Assembly: GCA_964484045.1 (NCBI GenBank)
Contig: CAZAEP010000007.1
Span: 1-29,848 of the forward strand
Direction: 5' to 3'
DNA: 29,848 bases
Origin: J134 sp964484045
GTDB lineage: Bacteria > Pseudomonadota > Alphaproteobacteria > Sphingomonadales > Rhodothalassiaceae
A program made the translations under genes and the position numbers. The notes beneath the pieces were generated by a model that had not been told where the DNA came from, did no database searches, and worked only from the letters and a program-made list of their open reading frames with translations. Positions 14,452 to 21,866 of this stretch are shown here, in pieces. Numbering within the stretch: the first letter of the stretch is position 1; every line of letters begins with the position of its first letter.

Positions 14452-14807
14452 GAGGCAAGATTGACGCGCCGCCCGGGAGGCTGCAAGCGTGATCCGGCAT
14501 GGGGAGCGAGGCCTTGCCGCCGTCGCGGCGGCCAAGCTCGCGTCATGCTTTCGTCATATTTCCCCGATATCCGGCCGGGTGGTTGCAATGCGGCGACAAA
14601 CCGCTTGCGAATATGTGGGTTTCTCCTGTATTCGACTGGCTTGGGACGGGGGTCCCTCAGGCGGGTTTCATATGGGGTCAGGCCGAAATATCCGGGGAGG
14701 GAGCCGTTCTTGAGAGGTGCGGGTTCGCTGGCTAGCTGAATTTGGCGAAGGCGTGTACGTCCAAGACCACTCCATTCAATCACCTGCGACACTCCAGAGG
14801 CGCATCA
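14452..14807 (+). other. intergenic region ahead of the sphingolipid operon
   Basis: About 355 bases without a convincing gene. It contains a moderate sigma70 pattern, TTGCGA (14605-14610), 16 bases, TGTATT (14627-14632); a hairpin GGGAC-GGGG-GTCCC (14643-14656); and two similar, oppositely oriented A/T-containing blocks, TCCCCGATATCCGGCC (14561-14576) and the reverse complement of TCCCCGGATATTTCGGCC (14681-14698). These could be regulator sites. The frames crossing it have poor starts and no recognisable domain. Confidence 0.45.
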
Positions 14808-16631
14808 TTGAGTTCGACGGTGCTGAACAGGTCCTGCGAAGGGATAGAACCGACGCCGACGCGTGACAGTCTGCCGCGTCGGCTGGCGGATTTTCCGACA
14901 TTGATCGATGCCGTGGAATATGCGGCACGCGGCGCGCGAGGGGCGAACTTCTATTCCGCCCGCGGCGAGCTGATCTCGGTTCTGAGCTATCGCGAGCTGC
15001 GCGACCGGGCCCGATCGGTGGGCCGGCGGCTCGTCTCGCTCGGCTACGAGGCGGGGGACCGCGTCGCCCTCATTGCCGCCACCGACCCCGCCTTTCTGAT
15101 CTACTTTCTCGGCTGCCAATATGCGTCGGTGCTGCCCGTGCCGTTGCCGCTTCCGACCTCGTTCGGAGGGCGTGAGGGCTATGTGGCGCAATTGCGCATG
15201 CAGATGAAGAGCTGCCAGGCATCGGCGGTTATCGGGCCCGACTCCATGGCCGAGTTCGTGGCCGAGGCGGCCGCAGGGCTGTCCGTCCGGTTCGCCGGCA
15301 CCTTCGCCGAATTCGATGCCCTGCCGGCCGCCGACGGTACGCTGCGTCTGCCCGGGAGCGAGGACCTCGCCTATCTGCAGTATTCTTCCGGTTCGACGCG
15401 CTTTCCCCATGGCATCGCGATCACCCACCGCTCGCTGATGAACAATTGCGCCGGTCAGGGGCGCGATGCGATGCAGCTCCGGGAGGACGACCGCTGCGTC
15501 ACCTGGCTGCCTTTCTATCATGACATGGGGCTCGTCGGCACCTTGCTGACGCCGATCAGCAATCAGGTCTCGGTCGACTTCCTCGCCACCGAGGACTTCG
15601 CCCGTCGGCCGTTGCAGTGGATCGCGCTCATGTCGCGCAATCGCGGCACGATTTCCTATTCGCCGACCTTCGGCTACGATATCTGCGCCCGGCGGGTGGG
15701 CCGCGATGCCGCGGCGGGCTATGACCTTTCGGCCTGGCGCGTGGCCGGCATCGGGGGTGACATGATCCGGCCCGATGTCCTGCGGCGCTTCGCCGAGGCC
15801 TTTGCGCCCGCCGGTTTCCGGGCGACGGCCTTTGTTCCCAGCTACGGGCTCGCCGAGTGCACGCTCGCAGTGAGCATCGCACCGCTTGGCCGCGGGGTGG
15901 AGGTCGATCTCGTCGACGAGCGCCTGCTCTCGGGCGAACGGACGGGGCCGGTCGAGCTCAATGGCCATGCCGCGCGCAATGGCGGCCCTGCGGGCAGCCG
16001 GAGCGAAATCCGCATCGCCGAGCCGGGGGGCGCGCCGCGCCGTCGCGAAGTGGTCAATTGCGGTCGCATCCTGCCCGGCTATGAGGTCGCCATTCGTGAT
16101 GAATCGGGGCGCGATCTGGGTGAGCGTCAGGTCGGGCGCATCTTCGTTCGCGGCGACAGCGTGATGACCGGCTATTACAACGACCCCGAAGCGACGGCGG
16201 CGGTTCTCTCGGCGGACGGCTGGCTGGATACCGGGGACATGGGCTATTTGCGCGAAGGATGCCTCTTCGTCATCGGCCGCGCCAAGGACATGATCATCGT
16301 CAATGGCCGCAATCACTGGCCGCAGGACATCGAGTGGGCGGTCGAGCAACTGCCGGGGGTTCGCCCGGGCGATATCGCCGCCGTTTCGCTGCCCGGCAAT
16401 GACGATGAGGAAGTGCCGACGGTGCTTGTGCAGTGCCGCATCCGCGACACTGCCGAACGCCATGCCTTCGCCGAGCGGGTGCGGCGGCAGATCCTCGCGG
16501 TCACGGGCATTCAGTGCCGTATCGAACTGGTGCCGCCGCGCACCCTGCCGCGGACGTCTTCGGGCAAGCTCAGCCGTTCGAAGGCGCGGCAGCAGTTCCT
16601 TTCGGGCGGCATCCCGGCTCTCGCGTATTGA
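14808..16631 (+). CDS. fatty acyl-AMP ligase of sphingolipid synthesis (AasR-like)
   Basis: A 607-residue adenylate-forming enzyme that would activate a fatty acid as acyl-AMP and load it on the adjacent acyl carrier protein. Motifs seen: YLQYSSGSTRFPHGIAITH (phosphate loop), WLPFYHDMGLVG, SYGLAECTL, GWLDTGDMGYL and the C-terminal catalytic lysine in LPRTSSGKLSRSKARQQF. The HDMGLVG and AECTL patterns are those of fatty acyl-AMP ligases rather than CoA ligases. The start is uncertain: the TTG at 14808 has AGAGG seven bases upstream, GTG at 14820 is possible, and TTG at 14742 has no ribosome site. In Caulobacter a similar ligase lies next to the ceramide genes. Confidence 0.85.
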   Translation: MSSTVLNRSCEGIEPTPTRDSLPRRLADFPTLIDAVEYAARGARGANFYSARGELISVLSYRELRDRARSVGRRLVSLGYEAGDRVALIAATDPAFLIYFLGCQYASVLPVPLPLPTSFGGREGYVAQLRMQMKSCQASAVIGPDSMAEFVAEAAAGLSVRFAGTFAEFDALPAADGTLRLPGSEDLAYLQYSSGSTRFPHGIAITHRSLMNNCAGQGRDAMQLREDDRCVTWLPFYHDMGLVGTLLTPISNQVSVDFLATEDFARRPLQWIALMSRNRGTISYSPTFGYDICARRVGRDAAAGYDLSAWRVAGIGGDMIRPDVLRRFAEAFAPAGFRATAFVPSYGLAECTLAVSIAPLGRGVEVDLVDERLLSGERTGPVELNGHAARNGGPAGSRSEIRIAEPGGAPRRREVVNCGRILPGYEVAIRDESGRDLGERQVGRIFVRGDSVMTGYYNDPEATAAVLSADGWLDTGDMGYLREGCLFVIGRAKDMIIVNGRNHWPQDIEWAVEQLPGVRPGDIAAVSLPGNDDEEVPTVLVQCRIRDTAERHAFAERVRRQILAVTGIQCRIELVPPRTLPRTSSGKLSRSKARQQFLSGGIPALAY

Positions 16632-16663
16632 GTTGTTGAGATCGCGACGAGCGATCCGTAGCC

Positions 16664-17602
16664 ATGACCAAGATCGCCATCACCGGGGCGACCGGCTTCA
16701 TCGGTCGCCATCTTCTCGATGCACTGGCGCCGCGGGCACGCATACGGGCCCTGACGCGGCGTCCGCAGCCGACACGGGCGGGAGTCGAATGGGTCGAGGG
16801 GAGTCTTGAAAACGAGGCGGCGCTCGCATCGCTGCTGGCCGGGGCGGATGTCGTGATCCACTGCGCCGGTCTCGTCAAGGCGCGCCGGCGGGCGGAGTTT
16901 TTCGACTGCAATGTCGTCGGGACCGAACGCCTGTTGGCGGCGGTGGCGGACAGGGCGCCCGCGGCCCGCCTGATCCACATCTCGAGCCTTGCCGCACGCG
17001 CGCCGCATCTTTCGGCCTATGCCGCAAGCAAGAGGGCGGCGGAAGACCTGGTGCGGGAACGGCCGCGGGGTGAGCAGGGACGCTGGCTGATCGTCCGCCC
17101 GCCGGGGGTCTACGGCCCGGGCGACCGCGAGATCCTGCGGCTGATCCGTGCTGCGGCACGCGGCATATTGCCGGTTCCCGGACGCCTCGGCAACCGCGTC
17201 TCCCTGATATTCGCCCCCGATCTCGCGCGTCTGGTTGCCGATCTTGTCCATGCAGGGGCGCCATGGGGCAGGATTCTGGAGGTCGATGACGGACGCGCGG
17301 GCGGCTATGATTATCGCGACCTCGCCAAGGTGTTGTCGGAGGTGCTCGCCCGACCGGTACGGCCTTTCGTTCTCCCCTCGCCGGCGCTTTACGGGCTTGC
17401 GGCGACGGCGGAGCTGCTGGGCCTTCTCGCGCCGCGCCCGGCAATGCTCAGTCGAGACAAGGTGCGCGAGCTGCTGCATCCCGACTGGGTCGCCGGCGGT
17501 GGTGACGGCTCCGTCGTCCACACCCATCCGGCGACGCCGACGGATCTCGATGCCGGCCTGCGGGAGAGTTGCGCCTGGGCACGCCGGCAGGGTCTGCTTT
17601 GA
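16664..17602 (+). CDS. NAD-dependent epimerase/dehydratase family, ceramide reductase (CerR)-like
   Basis: A 312-residue extended short-chain dehydrogenase. The dinucleotide-binding motif GATGFIG is at residues 8-14, and the catalytic pair Tyr119/Lys123 sits in YAASK after HISSLAARAP. PPGVYGPGD is typical of the extended group. By position, between the acyl-AMP ligase and the acyl carrier protein/serine palmitoyltransferase genes, it corresponds to Caulobacter CerR, which reduces the 3-keto group of oxidised ceramide after N-acylation. Sequence alone would only support an NAD(P)-dependent sugar or lipid oxidoreductase. A membrane-seeking segment near 240-260 (PALYGLAATAELLGLLAP) suits a lipid substrate. 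Confidence 0.8.
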   Translation: MTKIAITGATGFIGRHLLDALAPRARIRALTRRPQPTRAGVEWVEGSLENEAALASLLAGADVVIHCAGLVKARRRAEFFDCNVVGTERLLAAVADRAPAARLIHISSLAARAPHLSAYAASKRAAEDLVRERPRGEQGRWLIVRPPGVYGPGDREILRLIRAAARGILPVPGRLGNRVSLIFAPDLARLVADLVHAGAPWGRILEVDDGRAGGYDYRDLAKVLSEVLARPVRPFVLPSPALYGLAATAELLGLLAPRPAMLSRDKVRELLHPDWVAGGGDGSVVHTHPATPTDLDAGLRESCAWARRQGLL

Positions 17603-17627
17603 GCGGCGCTGCCGGTGCTGTTCACTC

Positions 17628-17665
17628 GGCGCCGCGGCTGCTATAGCTATCTGCTGGCGCCGCGG
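17628..17665 (+). repeat. paired 10-bp direct repeat upstream of the acyl carrier gene
   Basis: GGCGCCGCGG occurs at 17628-17637 and 17656-17665, starts 28 bases apart, on either side of a TATAGCTAT patch. The arrangement could mark an operator around an internal promoter, or an RNA structure. No function is known. Confidence 0.35.
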
Positions 17666-17694
17666 GATGCGCCGGGCGAAAAATGTGAGGCTAT

Positions 17695-17955
17695 ATGAGT
17701 TCTGACGACAAGGAGAAGACGGCCGTCTATGAGCGCATCTGCGAACTGATCGCGCCGTTCAACAAGAAACGGATCGCGCTGGAGCCGGCGACCACCTTTG
17801 CCGGCGACCTCGATTTCGATTCGCTCACCGTGATGGATCTGGTGGCGGCAATCGAGGACGAATTCGACATCGTCCTGCCGCTCAACATGCTCCCCGATCT
17901 CGAGACGATCGAGGAAGTCGCCGAGGCGGTGGTCAGAATCAGAAAAAGCAGGTGA
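17695..17955 (+). CDS. dedicated acyl carrier protein (AcpR-like)
   Basis: An 86-residue acidic helical protein. Ser43 in LDFDSLTVMDLVAAI is the site for the 4'-phosphopantetheine arm, with the usual DSL context. Its place directly before serine palmitoyltransferase (4 bases apart) and in one cluster with the acyl-AMP ligase argues that it carries the acyl chain used for long-chain-base formation, as found for the Caulobacter system, and is separate from the housekeeping AcpP. GTGAGG precedes the ATG by five bases. The 92-base gap before it, with the direct repeat, leaves room for its own promoter. Confidence 0.9.
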   Translation: MSSDDKEKTAVYERICELIAPFNKKRIALEPATTFAGDLDFDSLTVMDLVAAIEDEFDIVLPLNMLPDLETIEEVAEAVVRIRKSR

Positions 17956-17959
17956 AGCC

Positions 17960-19234
17960 GTGGACCTTCTGGACAAGTTCGACCCCTTGATCGAGGAGCG
18001 CGCGCGCCTCGGCCATACCGATCCCGATCCCCTCGATATCGTCATGGACGAGGTGCTCTCGCCGACCGAGGCGATGATCGAGGGCCGCAAGACGATCCTC
18101 GCCGGCACCAACAACTATATGGGCATGACGTTCGACAAGTCGGCCATCGAGGCGGCCAAGGCGGCGCTCGAAACCTACGGAACGGGGACCACCGGCAGCC
18201 GTATCCTGAACGGCACCTACCGCGGGCATCGCGAGCTCGAGGAGACACTGAAGGATTTCTACGGCACCGCGCACGCGATGGTCTTTTCCACCGGGTATCA
18301 GGCCAATCTCGGCATGATCTCGACACTCGCCGGACGCGGCGACTATGTGCTCATCGATGCCGACAGTCACGCCTCGATCTACGATGCCTGCTCGCTCGGC
18401 CGCGCCGATGTCGTTCGCTTCGGGCACAATGACCCGGACTCGCTGGCGCGGCGGCTCAGGCGCCTGCCCCGGGACGCCGGCAAGCTCGTCGTTGTCGAGA
18501 GCATCTATTCGATGCTCGGCGACCGGGCCCCCTTGCGCGAGCTCGTCGCGGTGAGCAAGGAGGGGGGGGCGCAGATCCTCGTCGACGAGGCGCATTCCAT
18601 GGGCTTCTGCGGCGCCACCGGTCGCGGTGTGGTGCAGGAGGACGGTCTCGAGGACGCGGTCGATTTCATCGTCGGCACCTTCTCCAAGAGCGTGGGCACG
18701 GTGGGCGGTTTCTGCGTCTCCAATCACCCCAAGTTCGAGGTCCTGCGCTTCGCCGCGCGGCCCTACATGTTCACCGCCTCGCTGCCGCCTTCGGTGGTCG
18801 CCTCCGCGACCGCCTCGATCCGCGCCCTGAAGCACGCCGGGAATCGCCGCGCGCATCTCTGGGAAAACGTGAAGGTGCTTCACGCAGGGCTCAGGGCCCT
18901 CGGCTTCCGGCTCGGCACGGCGCGTGCGGAGAGTCCGATCGTCGCCGTCTGTCTCGACACGCAGGAAGAGCTGTTCGGCATGTGCCAGGCGCTGCTCGCG
19001 GAAGGCGTCTATGTCAATGTGGCGCGGCCGCCGGCGACCCCGAACGGACTTTATCTCCTGCGCTGCAGCCTCGGGGCGGGTCACAGCCGGGAGCAGGTGG
19101 AGGCAATCATCGCCGCCTTTGCCGCGGCTGCGAAACGGCTCGGTCTTTCGCTCAGCGAAAAGCCCCGCGCCGCTTCAGACGAAGGAAAAGAAGGAGACCC
19201 GCGAGCAGCGGGTGCCGCCGCTGCCACGGGCTGA
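17960..19234 (+). CDS. spt: serine palmitoyltransferase (alpha-oxoamine synthase)
   Basis: A 424-residue PLP enzyme that condenses serine with an acyl thioester to 3-ketosphinganine. Motifs: NNYMGM (51-56), TGYQAN, DADSHASIYDA with His137 as the ring-stacking histidine, DEAHSMG (209-215), and Lys243 in GTFSKSVGTVGGF as the PLP anchor. Other alpha-oxoamine synthases (KBL, BioF, ALAS) share the fold; the neighbouring ACP, acyl-AMP ligase, ceramide-reductase-like and ceramide-synthase-like genes select SPT. It starts with GTG at 17960, inside a ribosome site that overlaps the ACP stop. The last 83 bases overlap the end of the convergent nucleotidyltransferase gene, and the final 25 residues are low-complexity. 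Confidence 0.92.
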   Translation: MDLLDKFDPLIEERARLGHTDPDPLDIVMDEVLSPTEAMIEGRKTILAGTNNYMGMTFDKSAIEAAKAALETYGTGTTGSRILNGTYRGHRELEETLKDFYGTAHAMVFSTGYQANLGMISTLAGRGDYVLIDADSHASIYDACSLGRADVVRFGHNDPDSLARRLRRLPRDAGKLVVVESIYSMLGDRAPLRELVAVSKEGGAQILVDEAHSMGFCGATGRGVVQEDGLEDAVDFIVGTFSKSVGTVGGFCVSNHPKFEVLRFAARPYMFTASLPPSVVASATASIRALKHAGNRRAHLWENVKVLHAGLRALGFRLGTARAESPIVAVCLDTQEELFGMCQALLAEGVYVNVARPPATPNGLYLLRCSLGAGHSREQVEAIIAAFAAAAKRLGLSLSEKPRAASDEGKEGDPRAAGAAAATG

Positions 19235-20102
19235 TCCGGATTTCGACCCCGGAGTGGCGGCGGATTTTCCAGGCGAGATAGTCGATTCCGCCATCGAAGG
19301 TGAAGGCCGCCTTGAGGAGGCGCAGGAGGCTCGTGATCTTGCCGTTCCAGCGTCGCCGCCGCCATTCTCTCACCGCCCGGTGCCGCTCGTCGGGGGAGGA
19401 GGGGTCCTCGACAAGACGCAGGCGAGCGTTCGCATCGCGCGCTGTCGGGATGTTCCGTTCGCGGCAATAAGCCTCGAACAGCCGATCATAACGTTGGCGC
19501 GCGGCATCGTAGATCTCCCGCCCTTTGCCCGGCCGTTCGGCGCGCAGTTCCGCGCTGTAGGTGAGGTCGAAGGCGCGCGCCCAGACGGCGGCCGCATCGT
19601 CGCCCGCGCGGCACAGCGGCAGGCTCGCGGAAAGCAGCGTTCGCACGGCTTCAGCAACGGCATCGGTGAGGCGTGCGCGCACGGTGTCGTCGCGCGCGCA
19701 AACGAGGACCGTTGGCTGCGCGAAACGGGCCCAGATCGAGACATTGCGGCAATCGGCGCGAACACGACGCGAAAAGTCCTCGCCGCTGATGACATTGTAT
19801 TTGCTGCGCAGGACAAGGCCATCCTCGCCGCGCACCTCGTCATAGAAGACATTTGGCGGCAGAAGGCGGTTGGCCCAGGCGAGCCAGGTGCGCCGGTAGG
19901 CTGCGGCATAATCCGAGACCAGCACATAGAAATCGAGGATGCGATCCTCGAACACGCCGGTGCGCAGGCACGAGCCGTAAAAGAGGACGGCCTCGACCGC
20001 ATCGCCGTGCCGGGCGGCGGCATGATTCGCGGCGTGGTGCACGGATTCGGGCTGTGGACGTGCCAGTTCGGCGGCGACGATCGACGAGATCGAGGAGCCC
20101 AA
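19152..20102 (-). CDS. Tam41-like nucleotidyltransferase of the ceramide head-group operon
   Basis: A 316-residue soluble protein. A nucleotidyltransferase signature AVLFYGSCLRTG (38-49) is followed by LDFYVLV (Asp57). Then come LPPNVFYDEV (81-90), LRSKYNVISGEDF (98-110) and IWARFAQPTVLV (123-134). The same order of elements (YGSG, DFIF-like strand, PxxVYYN, KYGVIS, GRLxKPV) is what I remember of Tam41, the mitochondrial CTP:phosphatidate cytidylyltransferase. I therefore propose that it activates a lipid phosphate with CTP. The start is non-ATG: TTG at 20102 with AGGGAGG five bases before it is preferred, while GTG at 20129 overlaps the kinase stop. It occupies the place of one of the Caulobacter cpgABC genes. 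Confidence 0.7.
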   Translation of the reverse strand: MGSSISSIVAAELARPQPESVHHAANHAAARHGDAVEAVLFYGSCLRTGVFEDRILDFYVLVSDYAAAYRRTWLAWANRLLPPNVFYDEVRGEDGLVLRSKYNVISGEDFSRRVRADCRNVSIWARFAQPTVLVCARDDTVRARLTDAVAEAVRTLLSASLPLCRAGDDAAAVWARAFDLTYSAELRAERPGKGREIYDAARQRYDRLFEAYCRERNIPTARDANARLRLVEDPSSPDERHRAVREWRRRRWNGKITSLLRLLKAAFTFDGGIDYLAWKIRRHSGVEIRISPWQRRHPLLAGLLLFLRLKRRGAFR

Positions 20103-20125
20103 GGCCGCCTCCCTTCGCGCGCCGG

Positions 20126-21121
20126 TCACAGATGGACGAAGCTGAGGGTGCCGGGGCAGTCGAGAACCACCGGACGGCCCGCGGCCGGGCGATAGATTTC
20201 GCCGTCGAGCGTGACCGGCGCCGGGCCTTCGATGCGGATGTGATCGGCGCGGCCGACATGGCAACCGGCGATTCCGCCTTGTGCGAAGCGTCCGAGCGCA
20301 AGTCCGAGAATGGCGCGCCAGATGGGGCCGGCGCCATAGCCGATGGCGGAAAACTTGATTCGCCCCTTGCCTTCGAGTCCGAAGGGTCGAAGGCCGAAAA
20401 GCAGGCGCTCGAGGGTCGATGCGATGACAATCGCGAACCGCCCATGGAGACGCCGCCCGTCATCGAGAACGATCGTCTGCGGTTCCGTCCGCAAGGGGGA
20501 ATTCTTCACGCCCAGCATGGCGGCGAGAAGAAGGCCGGCAATGGAGAAGGCATGTGCGAGCGGCGCGGGAATTCCGAGCGGGTGGATCTTTTCGCGGCAC
20601 CATCGAATGCCGTTCGCCACGCCGCCGGTGCCGAAGAACAGGCCGATCCGGGGCGGCGAGCCGTCGCCGAGATCGAGCGAGATCACGGCCCGCTTGGTGA
20701 GATGCCGCTCGAGGCGACCGCGCTTTACCAGACGAAACAGGCGCTTGAGCACCCGCTCCGGCGTGCCGCGCGCACCGAGATCGGCGGCGATCATGTTGGT
20801 CTTTCCGCCCGGCAGGATGGCCAGTGGAGGGACGGTCTTGAAGGGGCGGTCATCGAGGATGCTCGACAGCGTCGCCTGAATGGTTCCGTCACCGCCATTG
20901 ATGACGATCATGGCGACCTGCGCATCGGCGAACAGGCGCAGTGCTTCGGGGATCGCCGCGATGTCCTCGAACTGGAAATGAAACACGTGCGGCGACCGCG
21001 CGACGAGCCGCCGTACCGCGTTCAGACGTCGGCGATTGCGTGTGCTGGCGCAATTCGACAGAATGCCGATCAGAGGGGTTGCAACGGCGGCATCCTCGCG
21101 ATGAATGGGTTTTTCCAGCAT
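20126..21121 (-). CDS. lipid kinase of the diacylglycerol/sphingosine kinase fold, likely ceramide kinase (CpgB-like)
   Basis: A 331-residue DAGK-catalytic-domain protein. GGDGT at 76-80 (VINGGDGTIQATLS) is the ATP-binding motif, and LPGGKTNM (103-110) replaces the usual PGGTxN. The C-terminal beta domain is present, with LDGEIYRPAAGRPVV. Close linkage to serine palmitoyltransferase and ceramide genes suggests ceramide as substrate, as for the Caulobacter ceramide kinase CpgB, rather than diacylglycerol. Its ATG shares bases with the stop of the DUF2141 gene (TGATG), and the upstream TTG is not needed. It would make ceramide-1-phosphate at the inner face of the cytoplasmic membrane. Confidence 0.85.
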   Translation of the reverse strand: MLEKPIHREDAAVATPLIGILSNCASTRNRRRLNAVRRLVARSPHVFHFQFEDIAAIPEALRLFADAQVAMIVINGGDGTIQATLSSILDDRPFKTVPPLAILPGGKTNMIAADLGARGTPERVLKRLFRLVKRGRLERHLTKRAVISLDLGDGSPPRIGLFFGTGGVANGIRWCREKIHPLGIPAPLAHAFSIAGLLLAAMLGVKNSPLRTEPQTIVLDDGRRLHGRFAIVIASTLERLLFGLRPFGLEGKGRIKFSAIGYGAGPIWRAILGLALGRFAQGGIAGCHVGRADHIRIEGPAPVTLDGEIYRPAAGRPVVLDCPGTLSFVHL

Positions 21122-21696
21122 CAATCTTCCGTCACGCTATCGGAGGCGTCATCCGATGCATCCGCATCAGTCGGGCGGCCCGGCCCGGGAGGCGTCGCAG
21201 CGGGTCGGGAGCGCGGATCGTCGGGCGCCAGCCGACCGAAGAGAGCATAGGTTAAAAAAATCTTCATTTCCATGCCACCGGCTTGTGACTCGAACAGCGT
21301 CTCCGCAAGATCCGGCGCCGAGAGCCCGAGCCGGGGATTGTTCGAAAAACCGAACCCTTCGGTGAAGAAGTCGGCCCGGCCATTGGCGTTGCGGTCGTGC
21401 ATGGCGACCAGAGAGAAGCGCCCGGGGCCGGGCAGGGGGACGCAGATGTCGGTGTCGCCCGCGCGGCTTGGCACCTCGATGCGCAGGAGTTTCTTGCCCT
21501 TGGCGAGGAAGTCCGCCGGTTTGTCGTCATAGAGCTGAATCCGGATCCGGCCCTCCGCCGAACGAATGCCGCGCACATGAACGAGGATCCAGCGCCCGCC
21601 TGCGCCGTCGCCGCAGTCCGCGGCCTCAGGTCTCGCTTGCACTGACGGGGCAAGCAAGGCAGAGAAAGTGAGGCAAAGACAGGCGAATGTGCGCAT
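21121..21696 (-). CDS. exported DUF2141 family protein
   Basis: A 191-residue protein with a signal peptide (residues 1-21, ending SVQA). The DUF2141 core spans about 35-150: GRIRIQLYDDKPADFL, then HDRNANGRADFFTEGFGFSNNPRLG, the hallmark DxNxNG...EGFGFSNN block, then MKIFLTY. A 30-residue acidic, Pro/Asp-rich tail (TDADASDDASDSVTED) is added and is unusual. The function of DUF2141 is not established. Being first in the operon with the lipid kinase and the Tam41-like enzyme, it may be a periplasmic or lipid-chaperone part of head-group assembly or transport. Two cysteines (near 28 and 85) could form a disulfide in the periplasm. Confidence 0.82.
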   Translation of the reverse strand: MRTFACLCLTFSALLAPSVQARPEAADCGDGAGGRWILVHVRGIRSAEGRIRIQLYDDKPADFLAKGKKLLRIEVPSRAGDTDICVPLPGPGRFSLVAMHDRNANGRADFFTEGFGFSNNPRLGLSAPDLAETLFESQAGGMEMKIFLTYALFGRLAPDDPRSRPAATPPGPGRPTDADASDDASDSVTED

Positions 21697-21725
21697 GCTG
21701 CAGGATCAGGTCGGCGTTCGGATAA

Positions 21726-21771
21726 GCCAAGCCCGCCGGGTCTTGGCCGTGCATGGTGCCAGAGAGCCAAG
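21726..21771 (+). promoter_or_regulatory. GCCAAG/CTTGGC inverted-repeat cluster in a divergent control region
   Basis: Three arms, GCCAAG (21726-21731), CTTGGC (21742-21747) and GCCAAG (21766-21771), form two overlapping dyads in the 170 bases between the divergent head-group and transport operons. This could be a shared operator, or an RNA hairpin. No clear -35/-10 was found. Confidence 0.35.
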
Positions 21772-21866
21772 AAAGGTGGCGGAAATATGACTTTGGCAGC
21801 GGCCTTCGCGGGCGATGCGCGGGATGACGAAGGCGGACGCGATTCCCGGAAAATCGGGGGGAGGCG

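Noticed and set aside
21747..21765. Sigma-54-like TGGCACC on the minus strand before the DUF2141 gene
   Set aside because: The -12 part lacks the TTGC element at the needed distance.
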